Under the pieces are notes generated by a model, which ran no database searches, had not been told where the DNA came from, and saw nothing but the letters and a program-made list of their open reading frames with translations. From assembly GCA_025927795.1 (NCBI GenBank), contig JAICKT010000137.1:1-10836 (forward strand): 10,836 nt of DNA. Reading direction: 5' to 3'. Positions 6,511 to 10,836 of this stretch are shown piece by piece. A program made the translations under genes and the position numbers. The DNA comes from Parafilimonas sp. (GTDB taxonomy: Bacteria > Bacteroidota > Bacteroidia > Chitinophagales > Chitinophagaceae). Numbering within the stretch: position 1 is the first letter of the stretch; every line of letters starts with the position of its first letter.

Positions 6511-7359
6511 TTACCCAGCAGTTATTTTTCGGTCTGAATATTTCCATTTCACCGCTTCAACATATTTCCAATCATCTTGCATTTCAACATTAATTTCATC
6601 CTTGATTTTCTGAAATTCAGCAGAATCTTTTGGAGACCAGAAAGCTAATTTCTGCTGCAAAATTCTACAAGGGCCCCATCCGATTGAGTTTAAAGAATTA
6701 CGAAATCGAAATGGGAACTTTCTATATACTTTATTAATCTTTCGTAGTAACTCAAGTTTAGAACCCGAAATGCTCTTGTTAAATTTAGACTTATCAATTG
6801 ATAGTTCATTTCGAGATAAATTCAATTCCTTTTCGATAAAATTATCCAAAAGTTTATCCCCAAATTTTTTGTAGTCCTCATAAGACAATACATACACTTT
6901 ATTGAACAAGTTACACGCTTTTTTTATTCTGTAAGTATAGTTCAAATCCTCTTTTCTAATTAATCCGGTTTCTGAATAAAATTTATGAAATTTTAAAATA
7001 CCACCTTCCTGAATATACTGTTTATACATTGACAAAAGAAGATCGCCATGCCTGCGAAAAACAATAAGTATGTCAGCCTCTGGAATTAATCTATGGAGAT
7101 TATAAATGCTTTTTTCAAAAGAATTAATCCAATGAAAATCATTTTTAATTCCCTCTATCCATAAGCGATTCCACGCTATACCTGAAAAACCTTCATAAGA
7201 TAGTAATGTTTTTTCATCTAAAGAACATCCGCTTTTTAACAAGTTTGTAAAAACAAGAGGTCCATGAAAATAATTTACGTCTTTAATAGCCGGAAAGTAA
7301 TTATGCTGTAAAAATGTGGTAGCCGTTTTATGAGTACCAATATGTATTAATGTTTTCAT
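6511..7359 (-). CDS. Sulfotransferase-family protein
   Basis: The 282-residue cytoplasmic protein has the two PAPS-binding signatures of the sulfotransferase P-loop fold. One is HIGTHKTATTFLQ at 6-18 (the 5'-phosphosulfate loop, with Lys11 and Thr14-Thr15). The other is ADILIVFRRHGDLLLSMYKQY at 95-115, in which Arg102/103 and Ser110 match the 3'-phosphate-binding strand and helix. NKSISGSKLELLRKIN at 194-209 is also typical. There is no signal peptide or transmembrane segment. Such enzymes move sulfate from PAPS to a hydroxyl, here most likely on a sugar of the locus glycan (inference from context). A non-carbohydrate substrate cannot be excluded. The gene stands alone, with 256 bases upstream and 130 downstream, so it probably has its own promoter or was inserted separately. 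The ATG at 7359 is chosen because MKTLIHIGTHKTATT is the normal family start. Confidence 0.8.
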   Translation of the reverse strand: MKTLIHIGTHKTATTFLQHNYFPAIKDVNYFHGPLVFTNLLKSGCSLDEKTLLSYEGFSGIAWNRLWIEGIKNDFHWINSFEKSIYNLHRLIPEADILIVFRRHGDLLLSMYKQYIQEGGILKFHKFYSETGLIRKEDLNYTYRIKKACNLFNKVYVLSYEDYKKFGDKLLDNFIEKELNLSRNELSIDKSKFNKSISGSKLELLRKINKVYRKFPFRFRNSLNSIGWGPCRILQQKLAFWSPKDSAEFQKIKDEINVEMQDDWKYVEAVKWKYSDRKITAG

Positions 7360-7534
7360 GCAGCGGGAAAAAAATTTTCAAACTAATTCACATAGATAGT
7401 TTATCTAAAAAAATGAATTGATATTTTTTATTAATGATTTTGAATTCTACAATTTATTTCCAGGCTTCAAAGTAATTTAATAATCTGCTTTTTGTGAAGG
7501 CAGCGAAAGGTTAAAAGCAATTGCGGCTAATTAT

Positions 7535-7568
7535 CTTAGAATACTGTTTCACTGCTTACGAAATACTG
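7535..7568. repeat. Imperfect direct repeat in the 256-base gap after pseI
   Basis: CTTAGAATACTG (7535-7546) recurs as CTTACGAAATACTG (7555-7568), with starts exactly 20 bases apart, close to two DNA turns. It lies 48 bases beyond the pseI stop and about 175 bases upstream of the sulfotransferase start. The gap (7360-7615) otherwise shows no gene, no GC-rich hairpin and no full TAnnTTTG promoter match. Function is unknown. Confidence 0.2.
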
Positions 7569-7615
7569 CACTACAATTAAAGCGTTATAAAGAGAAACAA
7601 ATTAATAACTATATT

Positions 7616-8671
7616 TTAGTTAATCATATTAAAAGATAACGGTGTTCCTGCCTTTACATTTACCTTAATAATTTTTCCAATCAGATATTCATAGTGGCGT
7701 GTATGCAAACCATTACCGGGTCTTATAGAGCGAATATGTTCCTTTGTAATAATCTCACCTGCCTGGATATCTTTTACAACGTATAATGAACGTTTAAACT
7801 GCAAACTTTTTTTTTCTTTTTCTGTCAATTCATAGTTTACTTTACCCAATGAAAGAAAAGCACGTTCTGTTTCAATCACCAGATTTTTAAACTCTTCAGG
7901 TTCTAAAGAAAATGCCGAATCTACACCGCCGTCTGCTCTTCTTAAAATAAAATGCTTTTCAATAACACAAGCACCCAACGCAACTGCTGCAATTGAAGCC
8001 CCGATTCCCATGGTATGGTCAGATAATCCAATAGGATAATCATACAGCTTTTTCATGTGCGGAATGGTAAGAACATTTGTATTTTCAGGTGAAGCAGGAT
8101 AGGTGCTTGTACACTTTAATAATACTAATTCTTTACATCCGTTTGCCTGTAATACTTGTATTGATTCCTGTATGTCTGAGATAGTTGCCACACCTGTTGA
8201 CATAATTACGGGCTTGCACGTTTTAGCAACTTTTTTTAATAAGATGTGATCTGTATTTTCAAACGAAGCAATTTTATACACAGGTACATTTAATGTTTCT
8301 AAAAAATCAACTGCCGATTCATCAAAGGGTGAACTAAAAGCAATCAGACCAAGTTCATTAGCGTAATCAAAAATTGGTTTATGCCATTCCCATGGTGTAT
8401 AAGCCTGTTTGTATAATTCATATAAATTCTGATTGTTCCATAAAGAGTTTTCATCTTTAATTTTAAATTCATCATTGCTTCCGTTAAAAGTAATTGTATC
8501 TGCTGTATATGTTTGAAGTTTTATCGCATCAACTCCTGCATCTGCAGCAGCTTTCACAATTTCGAATGCACGATCAAGTGATTGATTATGGTTGCCACTC
8601 ATTTCTGCTATAATAAAAGGAGTAAATCCGGCACCAATTAATCTATTATTAATCTTAATTTCTTCTATCAC
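7616..8671 (-). CDS. pseI: Pseudaminic acid synthase PseI
   Basis: PseI condenses 2,4-diacetamido-2,4,6-trideoxy-L-altrose with phosphoenolpyruvate to give pseudaminic acid. The 351-residue protein has the NeuB-type TIM barrel (about 15-275) and a C-terminal SAF/antifreeze-like domain (about 293-350: RSLYVVKDIQAGEII, then RSIRPGNGL). IIAEMSGNHNQSL at 20-32 is the PseI form of the motif; sialic acid synthases usually have AEIGVNHNG. KCTSTYPA (186-193), GLSDHTMG (215-222), EKHF (238-241) and DSAFSLEP (251-258) complete the active-site signature, with His219 and His240 as likely metal ligands. The start codon is GTG at 8671, overlapping the pseG-pseH stop as GTGA. No in-frame ATG precedes it before a stop, and the next Met is inside the AEMSG motif. 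A 9-A run (7807-7815, coding strand) keeps frame. Legionaminate synthase is the main alternative but fits the motif less well. Confidence 0.94.
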   Translation of the reverse strand: MIEEIKINNRLIGAGFTPFIIAEMSGNHNQSLDRAFEIVKAAADAGVDAIKLQTYTADTITFNGSNDEFKIKDENSLWNNQNLYELYKQAYTPWEWHKPIFDYANELGLIAFSSPFDESAVDFLETLNVPVYKIASFENTDHILLKKVAKTCKPVIMSTGVATISDIQESIQVLQANGCKELVLLKCTSTYPASPENTNVLTIPHMKKLYDYPIGLSDHTMGIGASIAAVALGACVIEKHFILRRADGGVDSAFSLEPEEFKNLVIETERAFLSLGKVNYELTEKEKKSLQFKRSLYVVKDIQAGEIITKEHIRSIRPGNGLHTRHYEYLIGKIIKVNVKAGTPLSFNMIN

Positions 8672-10119
8672 GCAACTAACTTTTTAAAATGAACCAGATT
8701 TGCATTATCATTTTCTTTTTCAAAGCCTGTGTTTTCAAATATTTTTAAAGAAGCAATATTTGTATTTTTTACGGTTGCTTTTAAACATCCTATAAAGTGG
8801 CTGTCGTTTTTAAATTGCTTTATCCCTTCATTTATGATTAAAAAGCCAATTCCTTTTCCTCTTTGCAATTTATCAACAAGATAACTGATAGTGCTTTCAT
8901 TATTATACACATCAAACCTTATCATACCTGCCGGAACATTAGAATTATATACAATGTAGAGATAGCAATTTTTATCTGCCATTTTTTTAGAGAACCAGTT
9001 TTTGTGTACTTCATAAGTAATAATGTTAGTTGATAAAGATTGAGCTCTTACTTGCGGATCATTTATCCATTCAAATAAAAGATCAGCATCTTTATTTTTG
9101 GCTCTTACAAATTTTAATTTGCCTGATGAATGTATTTCTGAAAGATCATTGAACATTTTTTGTAAACGCTGATTACTTTTCCCATCAATTAATTTGTATT
9201 GATTACTTATAATTTCGTTCGAATTATTTTGATCCTTTAATAATTCATAAGAATAAGCACATCTTTTTTCAATAAGCGAATTATATAAATCTTTTTGATT
9301 ATCTGCTGTCTGTTTTAAAAACAAATTCCCTTTCACGCAGATATATTCCAAAGCAATCGTACTTGCAGCGGTAATGGCAATACCAGATTGTTGCATCAGC
9401 GTAAGCATATCTTTCGGCTTAAGATTTATGTATAATGAAACATGTTGCTCTTCTTTAATTATTTTGCGCAATTCATCCAAATGAAAATATGCAGCCCCAA
9501 CCACTACATTTATTTTTTTTTGCGAAAACAAATGCATTACCTCTTCCAATGTTTGCATTGTAATATTATTAGAGTCTGCACCGCCAAAGCATATTAATAT
9601 GGGTGATTTATGAAAGTCAAAAGTTTTACCTGGCTTCAAAGCTTCTTCTAAAAACATTTTTTTCAGCAACACATAATCCGTTCCTAAATAAAGCTGCGTA
9701 TAAGGTTCAGTTGAATAATCTTTCTCGTTAATTCCCGGTGCATGATTAATTACTGCATCTGCAAAAAAATAATAAGCATGTATATCGTCGATACAAACAA
9801 GCTTACAGCCTTTCTCTTTAATTTTTTGCTGATAATTTGTATTGAAATTATAGCCGTCTAAAACAATTATTTCATTTCCTTCTAAAACAGAAATCCATTC
9901 AACAGCTTCTTCGTTATAAGAAATATTATTATTTAACTTAACAACTTTGGTTGAATATTGTTTGATATCTTTTATAACAGGTTGCGCATCTGCTCTTGTA
10001 TAAAAATAAATCTCAAAATTTTCTTTCAGCATATCAGCTAAAGCGCAACATCTTGAAATATGACCTAAACCAATTGTACTGCTGCCATCAACCCGAAAAA
10101 TTATTTTTTGCTTAAGCAT
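8668..10119 (-). CDS. pseG: PseG-PseH fusion: UDP-sugar hydrolase plus GNAT N-acetyltransferase
   Basis: This 483-residue protein joins two consecutive Pse steps. Residues 1 to about 325 are PseG, a GT-B-fold hydrolase that removes UDP from UDP-2,4-diacetamido-2,4,6-trideoxy-beta-L-altropyranose. It shows FRVDGSSTIGLGHISRC at 8-24 (His20 at the catalytic His position), LDGY at 87-90, CFGGADSNN at 177-185 and AASTIALEY at 251-259. Residues about 335-483 are a GNAT acetyltransferase matching PseH, which acetylates the 4-amino group from acetyl-CoA. It has WINDPQVRAQS (351-361), HKNWF (372-376), the acetyl-CoA loop QRGKGIG (419-425) and NTNIASLKIFENTGFEKE (452-469). The two domains are ordinarily separate proteins; the PseH product is the PseG substrate. 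The ATG at 10119 overlaps the pseF end by eight bases, and the stop overlaps the pseI GTG by four. A 9-A coding run (9513-9521) is in frame. Confidence 0.92.
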   Translation of the reverse strand: MLKQKIIFRVDGSSTIGLGHISRCCALADMLKENFEIYFYTRADAQPVIKDIKQYSTKVVKLNNNISYNEEAVEWISVLEGNEIIVLDGYNFNTNYQQKIKEKGCKLVCIDDIHAYYFFADAVINHAPGINEKDYSTEPYTQLYLGTDYVLLKKMFLEEALKPGKTFDFHKSPILICFGGADSNNITMQTLEEVMHLFSQKKINVVVGAAYFHLDELRKIIKEEQHVSLYINLKPKDMLTLMQQSGIAITAASTIALEYICVKGNLFLKQTADNQKDLYNSLIEKRCAYSYELLKDQNNSNEIISNQYKLIDGKSNQRLQKMFNDLSEIHSSGKLKFVRAKNKDADLLFEWINDPQVRAQSLSTNIITYEVHKNWFSKKMADKNCYLYIVYNSNVPAGMIRFDVYNNESTISYLVDKLQRGKGIGFLIINEGIKQFKNDSHFIGCLKATVKNTNIASLKIFENTGFEKENDNANLVHFKKLVA

Positions 10120-10819
10120 TGTTGTGCAATTGCTGCAGGTATTTATATTTTAATTCTGCCATTTGCCAATCCTGCAACGTATCAATATCCTGTGCATGAA
10201 AGTCGTCAATCACTATTGCACCGGAATTTTGAGTGTATAATGATTCAGTTTGTAAAATCTTTTCAATATTAAACCAGTAAAACTGTCCTGCATCATGATA
10301 AGAAGGTTCAAGATCCTGCGAACGTTTGTTTAAGTTTTCCGGCCACCACATTGTTATTTTATCATCTTCTAATTTAAAACTGCGCCACATGGGATATGCG
10401 TACTGCACAACAGGAAATACAGTATCAAAGTTTTGTATAGTTAATTTTTTAAAAGCTTCATGCAGCAAAGCTGTGTTTATAAAAGGTGCTGTTGGATAAA
10501 TACAACACCCATATTTAAAGTTTTGATGTATTTTTTTATATTCCATCAACACTTCTTTGAGCACATCAAAAGTTGTCGCATAATCATCTGCATTTTTTTC
10601 AGAGCGTTTGAAAGGAACTTTTGCGCCATATTTTAGCGCTACTTCTGCAATAACATTATCGTCGGTTGAAATTATTACCTCTTCAAATAGCTTACTTGTC
10701 AATGCGGCTTCAATTGAATATGCAATGATGGGTTTGCCGCAAAAATCTTTTATATTTTTTTTGGGAATTCTTTTACTGCCGCCTCTTGCAGGAATTATGG
10801 CAATGCTATTACTCTGCAA
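10112..10819 (-). CDS. pseF: CMP-pseudaminic acid cytidylyltransferase PseF
   Basis: PseF activates pseudaminic acid with CTP to CMP-Pse, the donor for transferases. The 235-residue protein has the NeuA-type nucleotidyltransferase signature IAIIPARGGSKRIPKKNI at 6-23, then GKPIIAYSIEAA (28-39), ISTDD (50-54), CIYPTAPFIN (106-115) and a C-terminal FHAQDIDTLQDW (207-218) whose aspartates bind metal in this family. MWRSF (144-148) and DAGQFYWF (176-183) favour the PseF branch over sialate or Kdo enzymes. The start is uncertain. The only usable in-frame codon after the upstream stop (TGA at 10834-10832) is TTG at 10819. An ATG at 10835 lies in another frame and reaches a stop after eight codons; removing one A from its A-runs would join it to pseF. 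The length is normal with the TTG start. It is the first gene of the pse block seen here, overlapping pseG-pseH by eight bases. Confidence 0.93.
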   Translation of the reverse strand: MQSNSIAIIPARGGSKRIPKKNIKDFCGKPIIAYSIEAALTSKLFEEVIISTDDNVIAEVALKYGAKVPFKRSEKNADDYATTFDVLKEVLMEYKKIHQNFKYGCCIYPTAPFINTALLHEAFKKLTIQNFDTVFPVVQYAYPMWRSFKLEDDKITMWWPENLNKRSQDLEPSYHDAGQFYWFNIEKILQTESLYTQNSGAIVIDDFHAQDIDTLQDWQMAELKYKYLQQLHNNA

Positions 10820-10836
10820 CTTTTTGCTTTTTCATT

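Noticed and set aside
7468..7475. TTACTTTG on the minus strand as a -7 element for the sulfotransferase gene
   Set aside because: It matches seven of eight consensus bases but has no TTTG or TTG at suitable spacing upstream.

Overview
The window is AT-rich (about two thirds A+T by eye) and every supportable gene lies on the minus strand, so transcription runs from high to low coordinates. A Bacteroidota host is likely. The evidence is the low GC, the near absence of Shine-Dalgarno sequences before start codons, a Bacteroidota-style lipoprotein (LSSC lipobox followed by KKD), and a DUF4091/GH123-type exported glycosidase of a kind common in that phylum. I cannot name the genus.

In transcription order, the first block (10819 to 7616) is the second half of a pseudaminic acid (Pse) pathway: pseF (CMP-Pse cytidylyltransferase), a fused pseG-pseH (nucleotide-sugar hydrolase plus N-acetyltransferase) and pseI (Pse synthase). 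The three overlap by 8 and 4 bases and look translationally coupled. The two earliest enzymes, PseB and PseC, are not in the window and probably lie beyond the right edge.

After a 256-base gap with no gene comes a lone sulfotransferase-like gene (6511-7359). Next is a lipoprotein with a predicted beta-propeller, glycosidase-like fold (5334-6380). A tightly packed assembly block follows: a Wzx-type flippase (5236 to 3760) broken by a frameshift in an 11-base homopolymer, a GT-B glycosyltransferase resembling capsule/nonulosonate transferases (2339-3763), and a GT2 glycosyltransferase (1372-2352). The left edge holds the first 425 codons of an exported DUF4091/GH123-like glycoside hydrolase (1-1275) that runs out of the window.

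Together the genes read as a surface-glycan locus. CMP-Pse is made in the cytoplasm and added to a lipid-linked repeat unit by one or both glycosyltransferases. The sulfotransferase may decorate the product, the flippase exports it, and two exported hydrolase-like proteins may trim or process it. I see no RNA gene, CRISPR array, insertion sequence or convincing intrinsic terminator. The points most worth checking are the flippase frameshift, the changed catalytic pair in the GH123-like protein, the four-cysteine cluster in the GT-B enzyme, and the sulfotransferase inside a Pse locus.
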